A DNA stretch of 7,413 bases. Source: Bacteroidales bacterium Bact_16. Lineage in GTDB: Bacteria; Bacteroidota; Bacteroidia; Bacteroidales; UBA932. Of the stretch, positions 1 through 6,663 are shown piece by piece (positions within the stretch are counted from its first letter, which is position 1; every line of letters begins with the position of its first letter). Below the pieces are notes generated by a model. That model did no database searches. It had not been told where the DNA came from and saw only the letters and a program-made list of their open reading frames with translations. The translations under genes were made by a program, and so were the position numbers. The stretch lies in contig LUZH01000184.1 of the NCBI GenBank assembly GCA_001602885.1, positions 1 through 7,413 of the forward strand, given 5' to 3'.

Positions 1-883
1 CCTCCTCGCCGGAGAAAGCGATGAAATACATATCGTACTCCGGCTGCTTCTGCGCATAATGCTGCGCCAGCGTGAGGATCGTGGCCACGCCCGAGGCATT
101 GTCGTTGGCGCCCGGATAGAAGACGCGCCGGCCCTGGTTGCCGAGGTGGTCGTAGTGCGCCGTGAACACGAAACAGCTGTCGTGGCGCGCGCCGGCGATC
201 TTGGCGATCACGTTCTCCGTCTGATACCCCGACAGGAAGGCATTCTCGACGTCGAGCCGGACGGTCCGGGCAAACGAAAGGGCCTCCGGCGTCACCCAGA
301 CGATGGGTTTGTCCACCACATGGTCGCCGTAGGCCTTATAGAACTTCAGCGGCGAGACCCAGGTGTAGAGGAGGCCGGCGTTGGCGCACGCGCCCGCCGT
401 CTGCAGACGCGCGAACACCTCCTTATGCTTATAGGTGAAAAGAAAATCGCAGCAGACCATCGCGCCCGCCCATTCGGGCTTCGCCAGGTCCGCGAAGATC
501 CGGTCAGGATTGAAATCCGCCGTGTCGACATAGTAGACCGGGAACTCCCCCTTCACGCCGGGAGAATACTCCCGCATCGAGAAATCGATGCCGGCCCGAA
601 GCCTGCGGCCGTCGGCCCACATCTTCATGTTCCCGCTGAAGGTATTGATGTCGAGGGTGAACGGCTGGAGCTTGACTTCGTCCACACCGGACTTCCAGAA
701 TTCTTCGACCACATACTCCCGCGCCTTGCGGACGCCGTCGCGCGCATAGCCGCGTCCCTGGAAGCGGGCGCTGCTGAGCTGGCGGACGACCCGCTTGAAG
801 CGGGGCTGGTCCTGCGCCTGCGTGGCGGGAACCGCCAGCAGCGCCAGGCCCAGGGAAAGGAGAGCGATAAACGTTTTCTTCAT
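1..883 (-). CDS. Secreted M28-family zinc aminopeptidase, partial (C-terminus off the left edge)
   Basis: Predicted exported di-zinc peptidase that would trim peptides or amino-acid derivatives in the periplasm. The 294 residues visible begin with a Sec signal peptide ([20 protein letters not shown], likely cleaved after A23 in TQA-QDQ). Residues ~25-100 form an N-terminal segment, and ~100-205 resemble a protease-associated-type insert. The M28 core follows: HYDHLG at 243-248 with metal ligand H243, PGANDNASG at 257-265 with bridging D261, and SGEE at 291-294 with the general base E293 and metal ligand E294. These motifs make the family secure. The remaining ligands (a later Asp and His) lie beyond the window, so completeness cannot be judged. 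The ATG at 881-883 is chosen because the signal peptide starts there. It lies 12 bp after the acyltransferase stop, which implies co-transcription. There is no Shine-Dalgarno, only an AT-rich leader. The substrate is unknown. Confidence 0.9.
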   Translation of the reverse strand, partial: MKKTFIALLSLGLALLAVPATQAQDQPRFKRVVRQLSSARFQGRGYARDGVRKAREYVVEEFWKSGVDEVKLQPFTLDINTFSGNMKMWADGRRLRAGIDFSMREYSPGVKGEFPVYYVDTADFNPDRIFADLAKPEWAGAMVCCDFLFTYKHKEVFARLQTAGACANAGLLYTWVSPLKFYKAYGDHVVDKPIVWVTPEALSFARTVRLDVENAFLSGYQTENVIAKIAGARHDSCFVFTAHYDHLGNQGRRVFYPGANDNASGVATILTLAQHYAQKQPEYDMYFIAFSGEE

Positions 884-895
884 CGTATCGATTGT

Positions 896-1939
896 TTAAA
901 GAACTTTCTTGACGCCCGGAATCAGCCGGACAAGCCAGGTGAATCCAAAAGAGAGAACCGTGCTGACCACGCCGACGAACAGGAACTTCCCGAAGGCGCC
1001 CATCCAGACGCCGTCCACGGCGTGCTGGAGCGCCAGCATCAGGATCATATGGAAGACATAGGCGCCATACGACTGCGCGGCGCACCACTTCCAGAAGCGG
1101 CCGCCCCAGTTGCCGCATTCGCGGAACAGCCACAGCAGGCCGAACGAGATGAACACGCACATCAGCGACTCGTAGATGCCGAACCAGCGCCACACGAACG
1201 CGCTCCAGGGGCCGTCGCCGCGCACATAGTTGCCCACGGCGAACAGGACGCCGAGCGCCAGCGAGGCGGCCCCGACGCCGCGGCCCATCTTCTCAATCCA
1301 ACCGCAGCGGCCGGCCAGAACGCCCATGGCGAACATCATCACATATTGCAGATAATGGGCAGGTTCGAGCGGCAGCGGAATGATCCCGAAGGGCCAGATC
1401 CAGTGGTCCTGCGGACTGACCTGACGGATGAAATAGCTGCCCACGCCCATCACGAGGGCGAAAGCGAGCAGGCCCCAGAGCGGGAGCCGCCGCACGCGGC
1501 ACTCCCGGATGGCCGGCACGAAGCGGCGGACCAGCGCATAGACCAGGCAGAACACCAGCAGGCTCTCCACGAACCACATGTGCCCGATCTCGAACTTGCC
1601 GGTCGCGGCGCTCATAAGGCCGCCCATGACGAGCAGCGGGACGCCTAGGCGGAGCAGCTTCTTGCGGACGAAGACCCGGCAGCCGTGCCGGTCGTAGCTG
1701 CGCGGCACGAAATAGCCGGAGATCAGGAAATAGAGCCCCATGAAGAAGCTGGCGTTGGTGGAGAAGAAATGCCAGATCCAGGGCATGAATTCGGCGGAAT
1801 TGCTGGGCTGATAGGCCCATTCCCCGCCGGTGCCATAGGCCTGCCCGGCGTGGTGGAAGATGACCAGAGCGGTCAGAAGGACCTTCAGGTTGTCCAGATA
1901 ATTGAGGCGAGGAGCGCCAATGGAAGATTTGTTTTCCAT
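896..1939 (-). CDS. Integral membrane acyltransferase, acyltransferase-3 family
   Basis: Polytopic inner-membrane protein of 347 aa, expected to move an acyl group (often acetyl) onto a glycan or other envelope acceptor. About ten hydrophobic segments are visible, starting near residues 16-30 and ending near 315-336. Family hallmarks: YLDNLK at 14-19 followed by the HH pair at 29-30, FFMGLYFLISGYF at 65-77, RKKLLRLGVPLL at 92-103, HMWFVESLLVF at 120-130 and SYGAYVFH at 290-297. The R-X10-H signature of the family appears here as K19-X10-H30, a conservative change that I believe also occurs in the YLDNL(K/R) branch. The length fits a stand-alone acyltransferase-3 domain with no fused SGNH domain. 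The start at 1937-1939 has an AT-rich leader. The stop is 12 bp before the M28 peptidase start, so the two are likely one transcript. The acceptor cannot be read from the sequence. Confidence 0.88.
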   Translation of the reverse strand: MENKSSIGAPRLNYLDNLKVLLTALVIFHHAGQAYGTGGEWAYQPSNSAEFMPWIWHFFSTNASFFMGLYFLISGYFVPRSYDRHGCRVFVRKKLLRLGVPLLVMGGLMSAATGKFEIGHMWFVESLLVFCLVYALVRRFVPAIRECRVRRLPLWGLLAFALVMGVGSYFIRQVSPQDHWIWPFGIIPLPLEPAHYLQYVMMFAMGVLAGRCGWIEKMGRGVGAASLALGVLFAVGNYVRGDGPWSAFVWRWFGIYESLMCVFISFGLLWLFRECGNWGGRFWKWCAAQSYGAYVFHMILMLALQHAVDGVWMGAFGKFLFVGVVSTVLSFGFTWLVRLIPGVKKVL

Positions 1940-1956
1940 AATCGTTTACAATAATA

Positions 1957-1964
1957 CAAATAAA
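1957..1964 (-). promoter_or_regulatory. Candidate -7 box for the acyltransferase-peptidase operon
   Basis: Read on the minus strand this is TTTATTTG, one mismatch from the Bacteroidetes -7 consensus TAnnTTTG. It would give a 5' leader of roughly 10-15 nt before the acyltransferase ATG. No convincing -33 TTG element is seen at the usual spacing, so this is only a candidate. Confidence 0.3.
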
Positions 1965-1979
1965 TAACGAATGAATTTG

Positions 1980-2008
1980 AAGAATGTTGCAGCGCGCGGC
2001 ACATTCTT
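1980..2008. repeat. 8-bp inverted repeat in the divergent intergenic region
   Basis: AAGAATGT (1980-1987) and ACATTCTT (2001-2008) are perfect inverted copies separated by 13 bp. With T1988 bulged, GC at 1989-1990 also pairs with GC at 1999-2000, so an RNA hairpin is possible. The right arm overlaps the candidate -7 box of the plus-strand gene. It could be an operator or a leader hairpin; an 8-bp match can also occur by chance. Confidence 0.4.
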
Positions 2009-2010
2009 TG
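2003..2010 (+). promoter_or_regulatory. Candidate -7 box for the plus-strand uptake cassette
   Basis: ATTCTTTG matches TTTG in the -7 consensus TAnnTTTG but not the leading TA. A TTTG at 1976-1979 lies 23 bp upstream and could serve as a -33-like element. Transcription would start near 2016-2018, about 20 nt before the ATG at 2037. The match is weak. Confidence 0.22.
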
Positions 2011-2036
2011 AGAAAGCAAGGGCGTCATCCTGAAAT

Positions 2037-2636
2037 ATGAAATACTTTCTCGTCTTCGCCCTGCTGCTGACCGTCTCTGCGCATCTCATGGCGCAGGACC
2101 AGTCCGCAACCCCCATCGACGGCCCCGTCGTCAAGGTCGATTCGCTCAAGAACAGGCCGGATTTCATGCCCCAGCTCTACAACCCCTACGCCTCGACCCT
2201 GACGCCGCTGTTCGAGCCGCTGGCCATCCCGAAATTCGAGAGCAAAGAGCAGAAGGCCCGGCGGATCAACGACAAGATCCGCTCCCAGGTCACCGCGAAC
2301 ATCCTCCACTTCGCCCTCCCCCAAATCCGCAACCAGGTCTACCAGCCCTTCCTCAGCGGCACGCCGGCAGGCTACGTCCACCTGTCGGGCAGCAATCCCA
2401 GCATCCTGGGCCGCGAACCCGGCAAATACCCCTACGACAACCCCTACTCGCCGGAAAACTTCCCGCAGACCGTCAAACTGGAATACGACATGGCCACCGG
2501 CACCTACAAAGCGGTCCCGGTCAAGTGGGATGACTACATGAAATCGCAGAACTTCCGCTTCAACGCCGGCAACATCAACAACGCCCCGATCCCCCAGGTC
2601 AACCTGACGCCCGGCGACCAGATTATCAGAAACTGA
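2037..2636 (+). CDS. Secreted protein of unknown family, 199 aa
   Basis: I do not recognise a family. The protein starts with a clean Sec signal peptide (MKYFLVFALLLTVSAHLMA, likely cleaved before Q20), with no lipobox Cys. Directly after comes a low-complexity linker and the segment DFMPQLYNPYASTLTPLFEP (42-61). A strongly charged helix-like stretch spans about 66-84 (KFESKEQKARRINDKIRSQ). The remainder is rich in Pro, Asn and Tyr, and about 20 prolines occur overall, with few predicted helices after residue 105. The mature part has no Cys, so there are no disulfides. It is predicted to be periplasmic or exported. It is divergent from the acyltransferase and lies 59 bp upstream of the TonB-dependent receptor with no convincing terminator between, so co-transcription is likely. 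A role as an accessory to the receptor is inference from position only. GC-rich codon use matches the neighbours. Confidence 0.85.
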   Translation: MKYFLVFALLLTVSAHLMAQDQSATPIDGPVVKVDSLKNRPDFMPQLYNPYASTLTPLFEPLAIPKFESKEQKARRINDKIRSQVTANILHFALPQIRNQVYQPFLSGTPAGYVHLSGSNPSILGREPGKYPYDNPYSPENFPQTVKLEYDMATGTYKAVPVKWDDYMKSQNFRFNAGNINNAPIPQVNLTPGDQIIRN

Positions 2637-2695
2637 TGCAAAAGCAAGGAAAATCCTAATTCCTGCTCCTCCCGTTCTAAAATATTTGGCCGGCA

Positions 2696-4897
2696 ATGCG
2701 GACCTTTGCATCCGCAATGTTGATTTCATTTCTGCTTTCCATAATTCCTCCCCTGGTGCCCGCAGTGGACACCCTGGAGGTGGCCAGCGTCACGGCCCTG
2801 AAAGAGTCCGTGACGCTGGAACGTGTCGCCGCCCCCTACTCCGCCATCCGTGCGGAGCAGCTGGACAGAAGCGGCACATATCGTCCTAATCTGCTGTCCG
2901 GGCAGATCCCCGGCCTACACATCCCGGACTATGGAGCTTCCCTCACCTCGACCATCTATCTGCGCGGTCTGGGCTCCCGGATGGAGAACCCCGTGCTGGG
3001 CCTCTACATCGACGGCATCCCCGTGCTGGACAAGAACGCCTACGACTTCGACTGGGAAGGCCTGCGCAGCGCCACGATGCTTCGCGGCCCGCAGGGCACG
3101 CTCTACGGCCGCAACGCCATGGGCGGCGTGCTGGCGCTGCAGACCCTTTCGCCGGCCGACGGCGAGCAGCATTCGCTCCGCCTCGAATACGGCACCGCCA
3201 ACACCGTCCGCGTGGGCGCATCTTTCGTCTTTGGACACAACGCCCTGTCGGCGAGCTTCCGCCATACCGACGGGTTCTTCCAGAATACTACGAAAAACTC
3301 CCTCTGCGACCCCTACAACGGGCTTTCGCTCCGCTGGAAGTGGGAACGCGCGCTGGACGGACGCCTCTTCGTGAGCAACGTCGTCTGGGCCAGCCTGTCC
3401 CGCGAAGGCGGCTTCGCCTACGGCCAGGTCATCGACGGCGAGCGGCGCGACGTCGCCTACAACGACGAGGGCTCCTATGCGCGCCTCACCGCCGTCGAAG
3501 GCTTCCGGCTGCGCTGGAGCGGCGACGCCGTCGTCCTCGACGGCTCCGCCTCCCTGCAGCTGCTGCTCGACGACATGCGGATGGACCAGGACTACACGCC
3601 CGACTCCATCTTCACCCTGCGGCAGCGCGAGCGCAGCGGGGCCGGCACGGCGGAGCTCCGCGTCCGCCGCGCCGACGCCGGCGCCGCCTGGCAGCCGCAG
3701 ACGGGCATCTTCGCGATGTACCGCCTCAACGGTTCCCATTCCCCCGTCACCTTCAAGCGCGACGGCATCGAGCGGCTGATCCTGGGCAACGCCAACGCGC
3801 ACATCCCCCAGGAGATCGGCTATCTCGACATCCCCGACGAGTCGTTCCCGGTCGTGTCCGACTTCCTCATCGGCACCTGGAACGCCGCCCTCTTCCACGA
3901 ATCTGTCTACAACACCGGCAAGTGGCAGCTCACCGCGGGTCTCCGTCTCGACTACGAAGGCGGCCTGATGGATTATGACTGTCTGACAACCCTCCACTAC
4001 CAATTCCTGCCTTACATGAAGGAGGCGAAAGCGTACTCCCAGCCCTACCGGGGCCGGCTGACGCACCACCGCGTGGAGCTGCTGCCCAAGGTGTCGGCCC
4101 TCTTCCTGGCCTCGGACCAGGTCAAGCTCTATGCGACCGTCACCCGCGGCTACCGCGCCGGCGGCTTCAACACCCAGATCTTCTCCGACATCCTCCAGAA
4201 CAAGATGATGAACGGCGTGATGGCGGACATGGGCGTCCACCTGGACCGCCCGCACGTCTCCGTGTCGGCCGACAATACCGAGTATAATCCTGAGACGGCC
4301 TGGAACTGGGAAATCGGCCTGCGGACACGCTTCGGCAGCTTCAAGGCCGAGTTCAACGCCTACTACATCGCCGTCCACAACCAGCAGCTCACAGTCTTCC
4401 CTCCGGGCCAGAACACCGGGCGGATGATGGCCAACGCGGCGCGCAGCCGCAGCGTGGGCACGGAAGCCCAGCTGGAGTGGTGCCCGGGCGATTTCCGCTC
4501 CGCCCTCGCCTGGTCCTGGTGCGACGCCCGCTTCGTCCGCTACGACGACGGCCAGGCCGACTACGCCGGCAACCGCCTCCCCTACGTCCCGCAGCACACC
4601 CTCTACGCCAACGTCGGCTACAGCTTCCAGCTCGGCAGCTGCCGGCTGGACCTGGACGCCTCCGTGCGCGGCGCGGGCCCCATCTGGTGGAACGAAGCCA
4701 ACTCCCTGCAGGAGCCGTTCCACCCCCGCCTGGACGGCCGCGTCGCCCTCGCTTTCGCGAAATGGGAACTCTACCTGCGCGGTGAGAACCTCACCGACAC
4801 GCCCGCCTACGGCTTCTACTTCAAGTCGATGGGCAACGAATTCCTGGCGCGCGTCAAACCGCGCATCCTGACCGCTGGAATCAATGTTAAATTCTAA
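2696..4897 (+). CDS. TonB-dependent outer-membrane receptor (classical type)
   Basis: A 733-aa ligand-gated outer-membrane beta-barrel that would import a scarce nutrient with energy from TonB-ExbB-ExbD. A hydrophobic signal peptide covers residues 1-24. A TonB-box-like stretch, DTLEVASVTA, is at 25-34. The plug domain lies at about 36-150 with IYLRGLGS (87-94), YIDGIPVLD (104-112) and LRGPQGTLYGRNAMGG (129-144). The barrel carries typical strand motifs such as YATVTRGYRAGGFN (479-492) and NPETAWNWEIGLR (from 531), and ends in Phe (INVKF), the usual assembly signal. There is no carboxypeptidase-like N-terminal domain, so it is not a SusC-type glycan importer. I see no FRAP/NPNL heme-receptor motif. 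An in-frame TAA at 2678-2680 makes the ATG at 2696 the first possible ATG. The calycin-like lipoprotein starts 13 bp after the stop, which suggests an operon and functional pairing. The ligand is unknown; siderophore, metal complex or small organic molecule are all possible. Confidence 0.95.
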   Translation: MRTFASAMLISFLLSIIPPLVPAVDTLEVASVTALKESVTLERVAAPYSAIRAEQLDRSGTYRPNLLSGQIPGLHIPDYGASLTSTIYLRGLGSRMENPVLGLYIDGIPVLDKNAYDFDWEGLRSATMLRGPQGTLYGRNAMGGVLALQTLSPADGEQHSLRLEYGTANTVRVGASFVFGHNALSASFRHTDGFFQNTTKNSLCDPYNGLSLRWKWERALDGRLFVSNVVWASLSREGGFAYGQVIDGERRDVAYNDEGSYARLTAVEGFRLRWSGDAVVLDGSASLQLLLDDMRMDQDYTPDSIFTLRQRERSGAGTAELRVRRADAGAAWQPQTGIFAMYRLNGSHSPVTFKRDGIERLILGNANAHIPQEIGYLDIPDESFPVVSDFLIGTWNAALFHESVYNTGKWQLTAGLRLDYEGGLMDYDCLTTLHYQFLPYMKEAKAYSQPYRGRLTHHRVELLPKVSALFLASDQVKLYATVTRGYRAGGFNTQIFSDILQNKMMNGVMADMGVHLDRPHVSVSADNTEYNPETAWNWEIGLRTRFGSFKAEFNAYYIAVHNQQLTVFPPGQNTGRMMANAARSRSVGTEAQLEWCPGDFRSALAWSWCDARFVRYDDGQADYAGNRLPYVPQHTLYANVGYSFQLGSCRLDLDASVRGAGPIWWNEANSLQEPFHPRLDGRVALAFAKWELYLRGENLTDTPAYGFYFKSMGNEFLARVKPRILTAGINVKF

Positions 4898-4910
4898 AAT
4901 TCAAATAGTT

Positions 4911-5369
4911 ATGAAAATCAAATTCTTTGCAATCGCCCTCGCGGCACTCTCCCTGATCGCCTGCGAGAAGGAACCCGAACCCATCGTCCCGGAGCAGGCC
5001 GACTACGTCGGCACCCTCACCGTCGAAGCCACCGCCGGCACCGTCATCAACGCCGACTCCCGCGTCGACTTCCTCCCCTTTGAGGACGGTTTCGCCGAAC
5101 TCACGCTCTACGAGGTCAAGTTCGCCCCCGGCATGCCGATGCGACTCGACGTCGCCATCCCGGGCGTCACCCTCACCAGCACCCCGGAGAAGGTCATCCT
5201 CTCCGGCAACGAGATCGTTCCCATCGCCCTCGGCACCGAATTCCCCAAATACACGGTGACCGACCTCAAGGGCGAGATCGTCGGCGACAAGCTGTCCTTC
5301 ACCCTCAAGCTCGGCGGCATCCCGACCACCTACATCGGCGAGAAGACTGAGGCCCCCGCCGCCCAGTAA
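4911..5369 (+). CDS. Calycin-like small lipoprotein, likely surface-exposed partner of the receptor
   Basis: A 152-aa lipoprotein. The ATG at 4911 is chosen over an in-frame ATG at 4884 because MKIKFFAIALAALSLIAC gives a proper lipoprotein signal peptide with lipobox LIAC and lipidated C18. The mature start CEKEPEP has Lys then acidic residues just after Cys, resembling the Bacteroidetes lipoprotein surface-export signal, so outer-leaflet exposure is inferred. The body has alternating beta strands: YVGTLTVEA (32-40), GFAELTLYEVKF (60-71), GEIVGDKLSFTLKL (121-134) and a terminal TYIGEK. This layout fits the calycin-like (lipocalin-like small barrel) family found in Bacteroidales. The mature chain has no His, no Trp and no Cys beyond the anchor. 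The spacing of 13 bp after the TonB-dependent receptor suggests it binds or hands over the same ligand, in the manner of other receptor-lipoprotein pairs. The family call is from pattern recognition and moderately sure. Confidence 0.82.
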   Translation: MKIKFFAIALAALSLIACEKEPEPIVPEQADYVGTLTVEATAGTVINADSRVDFLPFEDGFAELTLYEVKFAPGMPMRLDVAIPGVTLTSTPEKVILSGNEIVPIALGTEFPKYTVTDLKGEIVGDKLSFTLKLGGIPTTYIGEKTEAPAAQ

Positions 5370-5392
5370 AAAACAACTTCGTCAAATCGCAG

Positions 5393-5424
5393 AAAAGGCC
5401 GTCCCTCCCCGGGGCGGCCTTTTT
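5393..5424 (+). terminator. Strong intrinsic terminator of the uptake cassette
   Basis: Arm 5393-5405 (AAAAGGCCGTCCC) pairs with 5411-5423 (GGGGCGGCCTTTT) around a 5-nt loop, with one G-T wobble. The core is nine mostly G-C pairs, followed directly by a run of five T (5420-5424). It lies 24 bp after the lipoprotein stop and separates the cassette from the next gene. Confidence 0.92.
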
Positions 5425-5438
5425 CTGTCCGCTTTGAA

Positions 5439-5449
5439 ACAATTATTGT
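5439..5449. repeat. Short palindrome ACAAT-T-ATTGT upstream of the 361-aa lipoprotein
   Basis: ACAAT and ATTGT are perfect 5-bp inverted arms around a single T. It sits between the terminator and the candidate promoter at 5501, about 50 bp upstream of the latter. It could be a regulator-binding half-site pair; short AT-rich palindromes are common by chance. Confidence 0.25.
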
Positions 5450-5500
5450 CTTAAAACGATCAAGTTCAAGATTTTATGCCTGTCTGAACGGATTTTTCGC

Positions 5501-5508
5501 TATATTTA
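5501..5508 (+). promoter_or_regulatory. Candidate -7 box for the 361-aa lipoprotein gene
   Basis: TATATTTA matches the Bacteroidetes -7 consensus TAnnTTTG except for the last base. It lies in an AT-rich stretch downstream of a strong terminator, where a new promoter is expected. It would give a leader of about 15-20 nt before the ATG at 5531. A TTTTATG around 5472-5478 is the only weak -33-like candidate. Confidence 0.38.
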
Positions 5509-5530
5509 TACAAACATACCGCCATAAGCC

Positions 5531-6616
5531 ATGAAGAAGCTCCCGCTCCTCCTCTGCGCCCTCTGCCTGTGGGCCTGTGACCCCAAAAATCCCCTCGGAC
5601 CGAACAAGGACAATCCCACCGAACACAAACTGGCCGCCTGTGCCTTCCGGCTCGGCGTGCAGGACTGCGAGCGCGGTTTCTCCCGCGACTCCAGCTATGT
5701 CTTCGAGGGCGAGTACCGCGACGGCAGCTTCTACTTCGGCATCGACAGATCCGACGAGATGGTCCTCAACGTCACGCCCGACAACCGCATCGTCCTGAAG
5801 GTCTCTTCCGAGGCGGCCGGCTTCGAAGGCGTCAACGCCGCCAGCTCTTCCCGCTGCATCAACATCGTCCCGGACGGCACCGACCACACCGCCTACCACC
5901 TGGAGCGGGTGGACGAAGGCGAATCCACCATCACCCTCTGGAACGGCGAGGGCGCCGGCCGGCAGGAGGTCTCGTTCCGGGTGACCTCCCACGAGGAGAT
6001 CCCCCTGGAGGGTATCGCCTTCCGCTACGACGGGCGGGTCTACCGCTTCCAGAAGCAGGTTCCCACGGAGCACCTGACGGAAGGCACCTTCCAATACATG
6101 TTCCTGAAGAAATGGGACGGCAAGCCGGAGAAGTTCGACCAGCTGCCCGTCTTCGAACTCATCGGCCCCATCCCCCTCAACGCCACCCCGACGCTGCTGT
6201 ATTTGTCGCAGGACTTCACGGCAAATGTTCCCAGCAAGGACGACCCTTCCTACGGAAAAGAAGTCTCCACCTACGAATACAATACAAAACTCTATAACGA
6301 TTATCGTTGGTTCCCGGAATATTTCCTTCCGCCACTTCCGGAAGGATATAATGAACAAAACTGGGAAACGTGCCCCCTTTCCTTACAAGAAAAATGGCAA
6401 TATGATTATTTGAACAGCATGTTAAAGGTCTGCCCTTCTGATCTTAGAGAAAGAAGAATCAAGTTATGGATAGATAGTAAATCTGCATTTAGGACGGGGA
6501 GTTTTGCCATTTATCTTCTATCCGGAGATTGTTATGTTGAAGTTAATACAGACAGCAACTCGGCTGCTCTGCTTTCCAGTTCTCTGTTTCAAGTTGCCCT
6601 CTCTGGAAGAAAATAA
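5531..6616 (+). CDS. Outer-membrane lipoprotein of unknown function with an AT-rich 3' third
   Basis: A 361-aa protein with a clear lipoprotein signal (MKKLPLLLCALCLWAC, lipobox LWAC, lipidated C16). A Pro/Asn-rich linker (about 17-32) follows. Residues ~33-155 alternate short polar strands and finish with TITLWNGEGAGRQEVSFRVT (133-152), which resembles an immunoglobulin-like or BACON-type beta sandwich; this is inference. The second half (about 158-361) is Tyr/Trp-rich and I recognise no family. Mature Cys residues are at 37, 46, 109, 281, 301 and 334. Base composition breaks sharply near codon 237: the DNA for residues ~237-361 is about 40% GC and uses A/T-ending codons, while the first two thirds use C/G-ending codons. 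The frame stays intact, so this is not a frameshifted end. The gene has its own candidate promoter and converges on the next gene, with 47 bp between the stops. It is probably surface or periplasm facing. Confidence 0.85.
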   Translation: MKKLPLLLCALCLWACDPKNPLGPNKDNPTEHKLAACAFRLGVQDCERGFSRDSSYVFEGEYRDGSFYFGIDRSDEMVLNVTPDNRIVLKVSSEAAGFEGVNAASSSRCINIVPDGTDHTAYHLERVDEGESTITLWNGEGAGRQEVSFRVTSHEEIPLEGIAFRYDGRVYRFQKQVPTEHLTEGTFQYMFLKKWDGKPEKFDQLPVFELIGPIPLNATPTLLYLSQDFTANVPSKDDPSYGKEVSTYEYNTKLYNDYRWFPEYFLPPLPEGYNEQNWETCPLSLQEKWQYDYLNSMLKVCPSDLRERRIKLWIDSKSAFRTGSFAIYLLSGDCYVEVNTDSNSAALLSSSLFQVALSGRK

Positions 6617-6619
6617 AAA

Positions 6620-6645
6620 AGGCGATTGTCGATTAACAATCGCCT
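6620..6645 (-). terminator. Hairpin terminator between convergent genes, best fit to the minus-strand gene
   Basis: AGGCGATTGT (6620-6629) and ACAATCGCCT (6636-6645) form a perfect 10-bp stem with a 6-nt loop. On the minus strand the stem is followed by T residues (complement of the A run 6615-6620), a textbook intrinsic terminator 18 bp past that gene's stop. On the plus strand it is followed only by AATTATAC, so termination of the lipoprotein transcript may be weaker. Confidence 0.85.
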
Positions 6646-6663
6646 AATTATACTGATTATTTC

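Noticed and set aside
59..1648. 529-aa open frame on the plus strand, opposite the peptidase and acyltransferase
   Set aside because: It is antisense to two well-supported genes, starts and ends inside them, and has a low-complexity Arg/Ala/His/Glu/Asp-rich composition typical of antisense frames in GC-rich DNA.
2647..2657. AGGA-AAA-TCCT hairpin after the 199-aa gene as a terminator
   Set aside because: The stem is only 4 bp and has no T-run, so it would not stop transcription.
2681..2688. AATATTTG as a -7 promoter box for the receptor
   Set aside because: It lies only 8 bp before the ATG, so transcription would start at or inside the coding region. Read-through from the upstream gene is more likely.
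2025..2729. 234-aa open frame on the minus strand, opposite the 199-aa secreted protein
   Set aside because: The plus-strand frame has a clear signal peptide and natural composition, while the antisense frame has mirrored Val/Gly/Arg/Asp composition.
2915..4723. 602-aa open frame on the minus strand, opposite the TonB-dependent receptor
   Set aside because: The receptor is secure on the plus strand. The antisense product is Val/Gly/Ala/Asp-rich without recognisable motifs, as expected from mirrored GC-rich codons.
2696..4897. SusC-type glycan importer with a SusD partner
   Set aside because: The receptor lacks the carboxypeptidase-like N-terminal domain, is short at 733 aa for SusC, and the downstream 152-aa lipoprotein is far too small to be SusD.
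4884..4910. Earlier in-frame start for the calycin-like lipoprotein, overlapping the receptor stop
   Set aside because: It would put nine extra polar residues before the lipoprotein signal peptide; the start at 4911 gives a normal MKIK n-region.
5474..6358. 294-aa open frame on the minus strand, opposite the 361-aa lipoprotein
   Set aside because: The plus frame has a lipobox signal peptide and sensible codon use. The antisense frame runs across the promoter region and is rich in Val, Gly, Asp and Glu.
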